A DNA stretch of 10,529 bases from Candidatus Woesearchaeota archaeon (GCA_018303575.1 JAGVXW010000043.1:3872-14400), one strand, 5' to 3'; positions 1 through 6,700 are shown, counted from the stretch's first letter. Program-made: numbers and translations. Notes: generated by a model from the letters alone, not told the origin.

Positions 1-45
1 CTCACTCCGTTCGGAACCTCTCCCTACGGTCGAGGATTCGCTAGA

Positions 46-92
46 ATAGCAAATCGCAGGCAAAAAGTTCGATTATTTCTGCGATTTGCTAT
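46..92. repeat. Perfect 14-bp inverted repeat upstream of the toxin-antitoxin genes
   Basis: The arms at 46-59 (atagcaaatcgcag) and 79-92 (ctgcgatttgctat) are exact reverse complements separated by 19 nt. The repeat lies about 35 bp before the antitoxin start, and its right arm runs into the AT-rich promoter-like segment. Ribbon-helix-helix antitoxins normally repress their own operon by binding inverted or direct repeats there, so an operator is the favoured reading. A hairpin at the end of an upstream gene outside the window is the alternative. Seen: the repeat. Inferred: its role. Confidence 0.7.
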
Positions 93-102
93 AATTATTA
101 TT
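87..102 (+). promoter_or_regulatory. Promoter of toxin-antitoxin operon (TATA-rich, contains TGCTATAAT)
   Basis: An AT-rich stretch begins with TGCTATAAT at 87-95, an exact match to the bacterial extended -10 consensus TGnTATAAT, and continues as attatta. No good -35 hexamer is visible 16-18 bp upstream. The same stretch, centred about 30 nt before the ATG at 126, could equally be an archaeal TATA box giving a very short leader. It overlaps the right arm of the inverted repeat, so a repressor bound there would block it. Confidence 0.45.
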
Positions 103-125
103 GTCCGTGAGTAAAGATGAGACTC

Positions 126-366
<241 letters not shown>

Positions 367-609
367 ATGTTCTCCATTATTTGGGATCCTGAAGCAGAGA
401 AGGCTGTCGGAAAGCTGGATATTCTTACCGCCCGAAGAATCTTGAGGAAGGTTGTTGGCCTCCAGGAAGGCCCCCATTCCGATGTCATTCGGCTAAAGGG
501 ATCTCCCGATTATCGCTTACGCGTTGGTGATTATCTGGTAATTTTCTCAGTGAAAGGAACTGAGCTCAGGGTTGTCAAGATCGGACACAGGAAAAATATC
601 TATGACTGA
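367..609 (+). CDS. RelE/ParE-superfamily mRNA-interferase toxin
   Basis: The product is 80 aa, the usual size for compact archaeal RelE toxins, which cleave mRNA in the ribosomal A site. The N-terminal FSIIWDPEAEKAV opens the first strand and helix. The core YRLRVGDYLVIF (49-60) and the end KIGHRKNIYD (71-80) are the family signature; Arg50, Arg52, His74, Arg75 and Tyr79 sit where RelE proteins carry RNA-binding and catalytic residues. The ATG follows the antitoxin stop codon without a gap, so expression should depend on the same mRNA and probably on translational coupling. The ORF is intact, so with the antitoxin off-frame the toxin would be unopposed unless a downstream antitoxin fragment is made, the toxin is poorly translated, or another antitoxin exists. 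ParE (gyrase inhibitor) shares the fold, but the HRxxIY ending favours RelE. Family confident; target inferred. Confidence 0.88.
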   Translation: MFSIIWDPEAEKAVGKLDILTARRILRKVVGLQEGPHSDVIRLKGSPDYRLRVGDYLVIFSVKGTELRVVKIGHRKNIYD

Positions 610-637
610 TGAATTTACGTCCGAGGAAGCCAATTTC

Positions 638-680
638 AGTTGTCGACAAAGTGTCGATAACTCAATCCCGCTTGATTTTT
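638..680 (+). terminator. Hairpin plus T-run after the toxin gene
   Basis: Arms 638-648 and 652-662 form an 11-bp stem (one G-U pair) with loop aag, followed 13 nt later by five T residues (676-680). It lies between the convergent 3' ends of the toxin (609) and RadB (696), so it could end the toxin transcript. The T-run is set back from the stem, so this is not a textbook intrinsic terminator. Confidence 0.5.
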
Positions 681-695
681 GTCTTCTCTGAAACC

Positions 696-1388
696 CTATT
701 CCACTTCTTCCACTTTCACCAATCCCGCGTTGATGATGGCGAACGGGAGGCGCTTGTCCTCGGGGATGGAGCGGTGAGTGACGATTCTCGCTTCCCGCCG
801 GTTCTCGGCTCCCTTCCTCAGCTCGATGATGCACTTGCTGCGGTTGCGCAAGATATCGCCGCCGACCATCCTCACCTCCTGCCTGTTCTCGAAATCGGCG
901 TACACTTGGTTGGTTGCGAGCACAGGGATGAGATGCTTGCGGGCGATCTCGATGAGATAATTCACCTGCCAGATGAGGAGATTGTTCGTGGCCTTGAAGT
1001 CTGCCTTTCCTGACAGCTCCAGGCGGTAGAAGATCGTGAGTGTGTCGACGACGATGAGGCCGATCTTTTCATTGACCAGGCCGACGAGCTTCTTCAGTGC
1101 GTCATTCTGCTCCTGGAAGCTTGTCGGCTTGAGGAGGATGAGATAGGGCAGGAGCCTCTCCGTGTCGCCGCCCGCAAGCTGGGCGAAGCGCTCCATCGAG
1201 AAGCCGCCCTCCGTGTCGACATAAATGATCTTCCTCTTTTCCCTGGCCTGGGCGATGGCCGCGAGCATGCAGAGCGTTGTTTTCCCCGAGCCCGCCGGGC
1301 CGTAGATCGTGGAGAGCATGTCCTTCTCGTAGCCGCCTTCGAGAAAGTCGTCGAACACTTCCGAGCCGGAGGAGATCTTTGTGCCCAT
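696..1388 (-). CDS. radB: RadB, archaeal RecA/RadA-family recombinase paralogue
   Basis: The product is 230 aa with a single RecA-type ATPase core and no N-terminal helix-hairpin-helix domain, the size and architecture of RadB rather than RadA. Walker A is GPAGSGKTT (30-38), the DTEG motif is at 58-61 and Walker B is LIVVDT (111-116). ATNQVY and a basic C-terminal half complete the fold. RadB is an ATP-binding accessory factor of homologous recombination in archaea, thought to act as a mediator for RadA. The frame stays open upstream to 1694, but the extra residues are low-complexity and run through intergenic hairpins. I chose ATG 1388 because the protein then begins MGTKISSGSEVFDDFL, the usual RadB start, and a TATA box sits 25 nt upstream. 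ATG 1406 would add six residues. KaiC-like ATPases are the nearest alternative family. Confidence 0.88.
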   Translation of the reverse strand: MGTKISSGSEVFDDFLEGGYEKDMLSTIYGPAGSGKTTLCMLAAIAQAREKRKIIYVDTEGGFSMERFAQLAGGDTERLLPYLILLKPTSFQEQNDALKKLVGLVNEKIGLIVVDTLTIFYRLELSGKADFKATNNLLIWQVNYLIEIARKHLIPVLATNQVYADFENRQEVRMVGGDILRNRSKCIIELRKGAENRREARIVTHRSIPEDKRLPFAIINAGLVKVEEVE

Positions 1389-1409
1389 GCAAAGGAAGAA
1401 GAGCATCGG

Positions 1410-1417
1410 ATATAAAA
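1410..1417 (-). promoter_or_regulatory. TATA box of radB
   Basis: On the minus strand this reads TTTTATAT, centred about 25 nt from the ATG at 1388. That spacing predicts transcription starting at or next to the start codon (leaderless mRNA) and decides the start against 1406 and the far-upstream alternatives. Confidence 0.75.
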
Positions 1418-1660
1418 GATTGCGCCTTGAAATCAGCAACGCCGACATGATAGGTGAATGGGAAAGAAAAAATAAGGGCGCCAGGCGACATGTCAGAAAT
1501 CTGTAGATTTCTGAACACACCGGAAATGCCTTGCATTTCCACACGTCCCGAAGGGAGCACCCCCTGTCGCCGGCGCCACGGGAATAGCCTGTGTCCGTGC
1601 GTGCGGCGAGGACGCTCGTTCGCGGTGACGCGAACCTACGAACGCTAGTGAGTATGTGAC

Positions 1661-1692
1661 GGCCGAGTAGGGCTTCCGCAGAAGCCCGTCGC
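1661..1692 (-). repeat. Conserved intergenic hairpin element, copy 1
   Basis: The + strand reads ggccgagtagggcttc, loop cgca, then gaagcccgtcgc. The 16-nt left part and 12-nt right part are identical to copy 2 at 4495-4535, but the loop differs. It lies 48 nt beyond the stop codon of the minus-strand glycosyltransferase gene. No T-run follows on the minus strand, so it is not a plain intrinsic terminator. Whether it works as RNA (3'-end processing, stability, protein binding) or as a small mobile repeat is not visible. Confidence 0.75.
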
Positions 1693-1740
1693 ACGCCCTC
1701 TTTCCCTCTTCTTTCTTATTCAGAAATCGGACTCAATCCC

Positions 1741-3069
1741 TCAAATCTTATTCCCTTCCTTGCTGAGCATGAACCACTGCATGGGCTGGTTGAAGAGCAC
1801 CTTGATGATGCCGACGTTGACGTAATAGGTGACCATGAGGCCGACGCTGAAGCTGGCGAGGGCCATCTGGAGGGCCTTCCTGAGGTTCTTCGAGAGGGAG
1901 AGGGCGACGAGGCTGGCGACGATGATGCCTGAGGTGAGGAGGATGTTGGCGCCCATCTCGCTGAGGAACCTGATGACGTCGATGGGCGCCGGCCTGTCGG
2001 TGAGGAAGCTGAGGGTGCCGGTGGCGAAGAGGAGCAGGAGGAGGAAGGAGAGCAGATATCCGGAGCAGAACACCGAGATGTAGCTCTTGTCCTTGAAGGA
2101 GAGATTCTTGGAGCGCAGCAGGCCGGCGCCGTGCTTCCTGAACGCGGCGATCACGCCGTAGGCCCAGCGCATCTGCTGCCTGTAAAGATCCTTGGCTGTC
2201 TGCGGGACTTCTCCGGCGCACTCCAGGGTATCAAGATAGAGGATGCGCTTCCCTGATTTGAGGAGGCGCAAGGAATATTCGATGTCCTCGGTCAGGCTGC
2301 CGGATTCCCATTCTCCCAGGGCGAGCACATCCTTCTTTCTCACGGCTTCCGCGGAGCCGCAGAGGAACGAGACTTTCGACTGGCGCTGGAGGAAGGGGAG
2401 GCAGATATAATGGAAGACGCTCACAATCGTGGAGCCGAGCACGGTGGCGAAATTCTGGTTGCGGTTGAGGAAGCTCCATCTCGCCTGCACTGCAGAGAGC
2501 CCCTTGTCGTGGATGAAGGGGGCGACGAGGCGCTGGAGGAAATCCTTTTCCGGGACGAAATCTGAGTCGAAGATGACGAGGATGTCGCCGGTGGAATTCT
2601 TGAGCATGTGGTTGAGGTTGCCGGCCTTGTAGCCGATGTTCGGGCCTCTTCTTGTGACGGTGAGGCCGTGCTCTGCCGCGAAGGCGTCGATTCTCCCTGA
2701 GATTTCTTTCTGGTTGGAGTCGTCGCCGATGATAATCTGGAGCTTCTCTTTCGGATAGTCGAAGTCGAGGCAGGCCTTCGCGCACCTCAATGCCGCCAGC
2801 TCGTTGAAGGTTGGGATCTGGACCGTCACTGCCGGGGCTTTCCCAGCGATAAAGGATCTTTCTTCAGCTTTTTTCCTGTTGAAGACCGCGTACGCGGACA
2901 TGAGGATGTAGAACGCGCTCAGCACGATGGCGATGAACAGGAGCACGTAGAAGGCGGAGTCGAAGAAAGCGTGGAAGCTATCCAAAAGCGGCCGGGAGAC
3001 AAGGACATAGGCGTCAAAGACCTTTTCGCCCACCCCCCCGTAAAACTGGATAATCGTGCCGAGATCCAT
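1741..3069 (-). CDS. Membrane-bound processive glycosyltransferase, family 2 (cellulose-synthase-like)
   Basis: The product is 442 aa. A membrane segment (about 37-62) leads to a cytoplasmic GT-A domain with every motif of processive family-2 enzymes: GDDSN (115-119) and DSD (168-170) for nucleotide-sugar and metal binding, TED (260-262) as catalytic-base motif, and QQMRW (298-302), the QxxRW acceptor/product motif. About three C-terminal membrane segments follow (331-356, 372-392, 400-424) and the protein ends FNQPMQWF plus a charged tail. Such enzymes (BcsA, hyaluronan synthase, mannan synthases) extend a polysaccharide and often move it across the membrane. The sugar cannot be read from sequence. 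It is the second gene of a two-gene operon: its ATG is four bases past the stop of the upstream glycosyltransferase, and its Shine-Dalgarno overlaps that stop. Likely product: surface or exopolysaccharide (inferred). Confidence 0.88.
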   Translation of the reverse strand: MDLGTIIQFYGGVGEKVFDAYVLVSRPLLDSFHAFFDSAFYVLLFIAIVLSAFYILMSAYAVFNRKKAEERSFIAGKAPAVTVQIPTFNELAALRCAKACLDFDYPKEKLQIIIGDDSNQKEISGRIDAFAAEHGLTVTRRGPNIGYKAGNLNHMLKNSTGDILVIFDSDFVPEKDFLQRLVAPFIHDKGLSAVQARWSFLNRNQNFATVLGSTIVSVFHYICLPFLQRQSKVSFLCGSAEAVRKKDVLALGEWESGSLTEDIEYSLRLLKSGKRILYLDTLECAGEVPQTAKDLYRQQMRWAYGVIAAFRKHGAGLLRSKNLSFKDKSYISVFCSGYLLSFLLLLLFATGTLSFLTDRPAPIDVIRFLSEMGANILLTSGIIVASLVALSLSKNLRKALQMALASFSVGLMVTYYVNVGIIKVLFNQPMQWFMLSKEGNKI

Positions 3070-3073
3070 GCAC

Positions 3074-3079
3074 TCACCT
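3074..3079 (-). promoter_or_regulatory. Shine-Dalgarno AGGTGA overlapping the upstream stop codon
   Basis: On the minus strand AGGTGA contains the TGA that ends the 3074-4315 gene and lies four bases before the ATG at 3069. It is the clearest ribosome-binding site in the window, at the one start that is internal to an operon, and it implies translational coupling of the two glycosyltransferases. Confidence 0.8.
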
Positions 3080-4315
3080 GATGAAATACCTCTCTTTTCT
3101 GAAGCCGAATGCTAGAAGGCTGAGGACGATAACGGTATTTAAAACTATCGTATAGGGGAAGTAGAAGAAGAGGGCGAGGAGGTTTTTAAAGGAATACTTA
3201 TCTTTGAACATGAGGATAGAGGCCAGGATCATGATGGCACTGATGATTCCGGACAAGACGCCGAACGCGTTATTGAAGGTGAAGCCCCATTCCGGGATCT
3301 TGTAAAGGACGTAGAAGGGGCCGGCCAGGGTGAACCAGTTGAAGAGATAACGTGTGAGATGGAAGAGCGTGTCCTGGTTGTAGGGAAGCCAGTACAGGAT
3401 TTGATAGATGATAACCGGGAAGCTGAGGAAAGCATAGATGCTCCACCAGTATTGATTGAGGTAGAGGAAGAAGATGCTCGGGGGCATCTTCTTTGAGAAG
3501 AGGGCCTTGTTCTTCCTTAAAGCCTGGAGCACGCCCATCCACCATCTTGAGCGCTGGCTGTAGAGCTCCTTCAGCGTTTTAGGAACAATGGTGAAGCAGA
3601 AGGCGTCATAAACGTGCACGGTGCGGAAGCCGGCGCGATGGATTTCCAGCGAGATGTCCATGTCTTCAGTGAGCGTGTCCTTCTTGAAGAGGCCTATTTT
3701 CTTCAAAACGTCCTTCCTGTAGCAAGCCAACGCGCCGAAGAACCAGACGCCTGTGCTGAAGGTGTCCGAGAAGCTCCTGCGGATCAGATTGTTGTAATGA
3801 TACTCGATGTTCTGGAAATAGTCCAAAACGGAATCAGGATCGCGCACTTTGCTGGAGCCTGTAGTAGCGGCGATGCTTGCATCGGAGAGCGGCCTCACCA
3901 AGCGCTTCATGCACTGGCCGTCCACTATCGTATCAGCGTCGAGGGTGAGGATGAACGGATGCTTCGCTTCCCTTGTGCCGGCGTTCAGCGCCTCTGTCTT
4001 GCCGCCATGATTCGACGAGATGAGCTTGACGGCAGGGAAGCGCTTCACGATCTCCCTCGTGCTGTCCGTCGAGCCGTCATCGACGACGATCACTTCCATC
4101 TTTTTCTTGGGATAGGCGCTGGCCAAGACAGAAGCAAGGCAGTCCCTGATATGGCCGGCCTCATTGTACGCCGGGATGACGATGCTGACATTTGGCTCAA
4201 AGGGCGGATATGAGGGCCGCCTGAAGAACGACACGAGGAACACGAGGAAGATGAAGAGCAGGAAGAGGAAGAGGATGAAGAACAGGACGCTGGTGAGCGT
4301 GAGGAGGGAAAGCAT
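3074..4315 (-). CDS. Membrane-bound processive glycosyltransferase, family 2 (PgaC/hyaluronan-synthase-like)
   Basis: The product is 413 aa. One N-terminal hydrophobic helix (4-30) precedes a GT-A domain starting VSIVIPAYNE. Motifs in order: VVDDGSTD (77-84), LDADT (125-129), TED (216-218) and QRSRW (254-258, QxxRW). Several C-terminal membrane segments follow from about residue 281. The NHGGKTEALNAG stretch (102-113) is typical of poly-N-acetylglucosamine and hyaluronan synthase relatives. It is closer to those than to the cellulose-synthase-like second enzyme, so the two genes are distinct paralogues rather than a recent duplication. First gene of the operon, with its own TATA box 25 nt upstream. 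Expected to build a glycan from a nucleotide sugar at the cytoplasmic membrane; substrate unknown. Confidence 0.88.
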   Translation of the reverse strand: MLSLLTLTSVLFFILFLFLLFIFLVFLVSFFRRPSYPPFEPNVSIVIPAYNEAGHIRDCLASVLASAYPKKKMEVIVVDDGSTDSTREIVKRFPAVKLISSNHGGKTEALNAGTREAKHPFILTLDADTIVDGQCMKRLVRPLSDASIAATTGSSKVRDPDSVLDYFQNIEYHYNNLIRRSFSDTFSTGVWFFGALACYRKDVLKKIGLFKKDTLTEDMDISLEIHRAGFRTVHVYDAFCFTIVPKTLKELYSQRSRWWMGVLQALRKNKALFSKKMPPSIFFLYLNQYWWSIYAFLSFPVIIYQILYWLPYNQDTLFHLTRYLFNWFTLAGPFYVLYKIPEWGFTFNNAFGVLSGIISAIMILASILMFKDKYSFKNLLALFFYFPYTIVLNTVIVLSLLAFGFRKERYFIR

Positions 4316-4332
4316 GGTGAGGGGCGGGGAAA

Positions 4333-4361
4333 ACGATATTTAAGTGTTATGTAAATGTCAA
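4333..4361 (-). promoter_or_regulatory. Promoter of the glycosyltransferase operon: TATA box plus overlapping TTGACA/TATCGT
   Basis: On the minus strand TTAAATAT (4343-4336) is centred about 25 nt before the ATG at 4315, the archaeal arrangement for a leaderless mRNA. The same segment contains a perfect bacterial -35 hexamer TTGACA (4361-4356), an exact 17-nt spacer, and TATCGT (4338-4333, four of six matches to TATAAT). The archaeal reading is preferred because it agrees with the other genes. Confidence 0.65.
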
Positions 4362-4494
4362 GGGAAGTTGTAGTCATCTCCTCCCATTGTACTGAACGGC
4401 GGCTGGACGGGCAACGAACCCGTTGCCCTATGCGCCACCCCGTAACCGGTTATGTTGGGGAACAAACCCCAACATACTTTCAAACCTTTGGTCT

Positions 4495-4535
4495 GGCCGA
4501 GTAGGGCTTCGAGCGTATCGCGAGAAGCCCGTCGC
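4495..4535 (-). repeat. Conserved intergenic hairpin element, copy 2
   Basis: Outer arms (4495-4510 and 4524-4535) are identical to copy 1 at 1661-1692. The interior is longer: a tandem GA/GA internal loop and a second 3-bp stem, gcg/cgc, capped by tat. It lies 38 nt beyond the stop of the DUF4190-like gene, so both copies follow minus-strand genes at similar distance. Identical stem with diverged loop suggests the stem is the conserved part. Confidence 0.75.
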
Positions 4536-4573
4536 GCCGCCCCTGTCGGCGCTCCTTATTTTCTGAATGATTC

Positions 4574-4918
4574 TTATTGCACGGTACGGAAATAAAAGAC
4601 GAGGGCGCCGAAGAGGGCGATGGCGAAGGCGACGGAGCCGAGGCAGACGCCGGCGACCGCAAGGTTCCTGCCGGGTTGAGGATGAACCTTGATGTCCTTG
4701 AGCGCGGAGACGCCGAGGAGGATGGCGAGCGGGAGCGCGACATAATTGATCGCGGGCACGAGGCAGAGCGTGGAGAGGATGAAGGAGGCCCTCGCCAAGG
4801 GATGCTGCTCCTTTTTCCTTACAACGACGATGAACGTGATGATGATGGCGAGCGCGTAGATGATTAAAAGGACGATGATAGCAGCGCGAAATTCAGGGCT
4901 GATAAGGTCTGCGGCCAT
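4574..4918 (-). CDS. Small integral membrane protein, DUF4190-like
   Basis: The product is 114 aa with three predicted membrane segments: about 12-34, 42-72 (a hairpin-like stretch broken by VPAINYVALP) and 86-110. The central pattern (hydrophobic run, LGVSALKDIKVHPQPGRNLAVAG, second hydrophobic run) matches the DUF4190 arrangement, where two helices flank a short basic loop with a Gly-Arg-x-Leu-Ala motif. The function of that family is unknown; it is common in membrane proteins of bacteria and archaea. Monocistronic: its TATA box is 25 nt upstream, and the divergent GT-C gene starts 73 bp away. An element shared with the glycosyltransferase operon lies just downstream. Family assignment is from pattern only. 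Confidence 0.7.
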   Translation of the reverse strand: MAADLISPEFRAAIIVLLIIYALAIIITFIVVVRKKEQHPLARASFILSTLCLVPAINYVALPLAILLGVSALKDIKVHPQPGRNLAVAGVCLGSVAFAIALFGALVFYFRTVQ

Positions 4919-4940
4919 AGAAGACGAGGACGGGAGTCGG

Positions 4941-4946
4941 TTTAAA
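4941..4946 (-). promoter_or_regulatory. TATA box of the DUF4190-like gene
   Basis: TTTAAA, centred about 25 nt upstream of the ATG at 4918, predicting a leaderless transcript. It is back to back with the GT-C gene promoter. Confidence 0.65.
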
Positions 4947-4960
4947 GGTTTTTCGGAGTC

Positions 4961-4970
4961 TTAATATATT
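4961..4970 (+). promoter_or_regulatory. TATA box of the GT-C glycosyltransferase gene
   Basis: ttaatatatt, centred 25-26 nt upstream of the GTG at 4991. This spacing supports that GTG as the first codon of a leaderless mRNA. Confidence 0.7.
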
Positions 4971-4990
4971 CATGCGCGAACTCCGATGCC

Positions 4991-6247
4991 GTGAAATGGC
5001 TCCTTGTGCTCTGCGCTGCTGTCATTCTCCTTGGAGTGCTCAATCCTGGGAACTTATTTTGGGACAGCGCCGCGTACATCGGCATGGGGAAATGGCTGTA
5101 CAGCGACGGGGCTTCTGGGCTTTGGGAGCCGTCGCGGCCTGTCGCGCTTCCGTTGCTGCTCGGGGCGCTGTGGAAACTAGGCGTGTCTCCATTCGGGATG
5201 CAAATCTTTTCCCTGCTTGTTGCAGTCGGATTCCTCGCCCTCGTTTATTTTACCGCGCGTGAAGTCATGGATGAACGGAGAGCAGTCTTCGCTGCCTTCC
5301 TTGTCGGCGCGACAGCAACTTTTTTGGTTTTCTCGACGCAGCCCATGACTGAGATCCTTTCAACGGCATTGTTGCTCGGCGGCATCCTGCTGGCAATAAA
5401 AAAACATCCTTTCCTGGCGGGAACGCTGGCGGGACTTGCCTTCATGACGCGGTTCCTCCAGCTGATTCCTGCGGTTATTCTCGGCCTCTGGCTCTGGAAG
5501 GGGAAGCGCTGGAATCCGGCGGCATTCTTCGCGCTGGGCTTTCTCGCGCCTGTGATGCCCTACCTTATCTTCAATCTTGTCCTCTATGGCCAGCCGTTCT
5601 TTCCGTTCCTGCAGCAATGGCAGCTCACGAGCCAGACCGGATGGCTGTGGCATGAGCCCTGGTTTTGGTATGCGCCTGCCCTGCTCTTCGAGAATATCGC
5701 GCTCCTGCTTTTCCTTCCCGGACTGCTGAAAAAAAGAGTCCGGCTTTTTGCTTTGCTTGGACTGCTCTCTTTGCTCGTTTACAGCGCAATCCCGCAAAAG
5801 GAGCCCAGATTTTTCCTCGCGTTCCTGCCGTATCTCGCGATCGTGTCCGCGGCGGCCGCGCCGCGCAATCGCGTATGGATTATTGCTATCATTGTGCTGC
5901 AGACGCTCCTTGTCTTCCCGCTTGTGCCGCACGCACTCCCTCCTCCGCCGATCGAGATGGGGGAAGAAGCCGCGCTTGTCTCCTCCCCGCTCTACGCTGT
6001 GCACTCCAGCGCCAAAGCAGTGCCTGCATACTATCCGCTCTTTAATGCCGAGCGCGCTCGGGAATTACGGGGGAAGATCGGAAAAGAACGGATGCTGATT
6101 TCTGACTGCGACCTGCCCTGCAGGCCTGGCGATGCCGCATGTGAAGAAGAGAAGGGAAAGCTTTTTTCCTCGCTGAAAACTTCAAGCCAAATGATTGAGA
6201 AAGACGGGTGCTCCTACTTTATTTCTTTAAGAAATCCCCCATCGTGA
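4991..6247 (+). CDS. Polytopic GT-C fold glycosyltransferase (GT39/GT22-like)
   Basis: The product is 418 aa with about ten membrane segments. After the first comes NLFWDSAAYIGMGKWL (21-36) with an acidic residue (Asp25) in the first outer loop, where GT-C enzymes place their catalytic acid. EPSRPVALPLLLG (46-58), STQPMTE (115-121) and QKEPRFFLAFLPYL (269-282) are typical of the superfamily; the KEPRF segment resembles the HKExRF motif of GT22 mannosyltransferases. GT-C enzymes transfer a sugar from a lipid-phosphate donor on the outer membrane face, in archaea usually for protein or lipid glycosylation. The tail (about 315-418) is soluble, presumably extracellular, with four clustered cysteines (DCDLPCRPGDAAC and one near the end). 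The start is GTG, chosen from MKWLLVLC and the TATA spacing. Its 3' end overlaps MBF1 by 29 bp. Donor and acceptor unknown. Confidence 0.8.
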   Translation: MKWLLVLCAAVILLGVLNPGNLFWDSAAYIGMGKWLYSDGASGLWEPSRPVALPLLLGALWKLGVSPFGMQIFSLLVAVGFLALVYFTAREVMDERRAVFAAFLVGATATFLVFSTQPMTEILSTALLLGGILLAIKKHPFLAGTLAGLAFMTRFLQLIPAVILGLWLWKGKRWNPAAFFALGFLAPVMPYLIFNLVLYGQPFFPFLQQWQLTSQTGWLWHEPWFWYAPALLFENIALLLFLPGLLKKRVRLFALLGLLSLLVYSAIPQKEPRFFLAFLPYLAIVSAAAAPRNRVWIIAIIVLQTLLVFPLVPHALPPPPIEMGEEAALVSSPLYAVHSSAKAVPAYYPLFNAERARELRGKIGKERMLISDCDLPCRPGDAACEEEKGKLFSSLKTSSQMIEKDGCSYFISLRNPPS

Positions 6248-6656
6248 ATCCCGCGCCTTTCGGATGCTCAAACTTCGCCTCTTCCTTCTCCTCCGCTTCT
6301 ACGAGCCTGATCTTGAGGAGCTTCTCGAGCTTCCTTGCGAGCGGGATGGGCGGAGCATGGTGGCCTGATTCCATCGCGTGCACGAGCGAGACCTTCTCGT
6401 TGAGCATCTTCGCGAAATCCTCCTGGTTGAGGCTGAGCTGTTCCCGCCTCGACTTGATGAGAGCGGCATAATTCTCGACCACCTCTTCTTTGGGGACAGA
6501 GAATTGCTGCGGCCTTGGCCTAGCGGCTTTGCCGGGCATCGGAGCGTCCTGCACCTGGCCGAACCTTGCGCACGCCTCGCAGACACTGAGCGTCGACCCC
6601 TCAATCCTCGCCCTCACGAGACGGCCAGAGGAACCGCACATGTCGCAGACTGGCAT
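6219..6656 (-). CDS. mbf1: Archaeal multiprotein bridging factor 1 (zinc ribbon + HTH)
   Basis: The product is 145 aa. An N-terminal zinc ribbon uses Cys4, Cys7, Cys26 and Cys29. A proline/basic linker leads to a Cro/C1-type helix-turn-helix (about 57-116: VENYAALIKSRREQLSLNQEDFA, LNEK, MESG) and a short conserved tail ending GDFLKK. Length and order match archaeal MBF1. In eukaryotes MBF1 links activators to TBP; the archaeal protein is less well understood and is linked to ribosomes or transcription. The start ATG 6656 gives the intact zinc knuckle MPVCDMCG, and a TATA box lies 27 nt upstream. Divergent from the sigma-70-like gene across 74 bp and tail-to-tail with the GT-C gene, overlapping 29 bp. 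Confidence 0.92.
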   Translation of the reverse strand: MPVCDMCGSSGRLVRARIEGSTLSVCEACARFGQVQDAPMPGKAARPRPQQFSVPKEEVVENYAALIKSRREQLSLNQEDFAKMLNEKVSLVHAMESGHHAPPIPLARKLEKLLKIRLVEAEEKEEAKFEHPKGAGFTMGDFLKK

Positions 6657-6679
6657 GGAAACAGAAAGGGCCTGACTTC

Positions 6680-6686
6680 TTTATAT
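6680..6686 (-). promoter_or_regulatory. TATA box of mbf1
   Basis: On the minus strand ATATAAA, centred about 27 nt upstream of the ATG at 6656, consistent with an (almost) leaderless mRNA. Confidence 0.65.
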
Positions 6687-6700
6687 GGTTTTCCACAACG

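Larger units (their letters stand above)
1389..1740. other. Non-coding gap with a chain of five unrelated hairpins
   Basis: No credible gene is seen. Between 1493 and 1687 there are five short stem-loops of different sequence. Stem 1493-1514 has 10 bp. Stem 1522-1540 has 8 bp with loop ctt. Stem 1546-1556 has 4 bp with loop gaa. Stem 1618-1635 has 7 bp with a GNRA-type loop gtga. Stem 1670-1687 has 7 bp with loop cgca. The last belongs to an element repeated at 4495-4535. On the minus strand this is the stretch after the glycosyltransferase operon and before the RadB promoter. The frame from the RadB gene is open across part of it, but the residues look non-protein. Confidence 0.75.
4316..4573. 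other. Non-coding gap with strong hairpins
   Basis: Beside the glycosyltransferase promoter this stretch holds three stem-loops. Stem 4409-4428 has 8 bp with loop aacc. Stem 4451-4476 has 10 perfect bp, tatgttgggg against ccccaacata, with loop aacaaa. Stem 4504-4530 belongs to the shared element. No credible gene is seen. Confidence 0.75.

Noticed and set aside
1389..1694. N-terminal extension of RadB up to 1694
   Set aside because: The frame is open, but it runs through intergenic hairpins, has no family resemblance and would ignore the TATA box 25 nt before ATG 1388.
3614..4213. 199-codon open frame antisense to the 3074-4315 glycosyltransferase
   Set aside because: It mirrors a gene with all expected catalytic motifs on the other strand; no promoter or recognisable domain.
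4495..4535. tRNA-like motif ggccgagt, as in the D-arm of Leu/Ser tRNAs
   Set aside because: No acceptor stem, anticodon arm or T-arm follows; the sequence closes as a simple hairpin instead.
5360..6004. 214-codon open frame antisense to the GT-C gene
   Set aside because: Highly charged composition typical of the reverse of a hydrophobic membrane protein; the sense frame has clear GT-C motifs.
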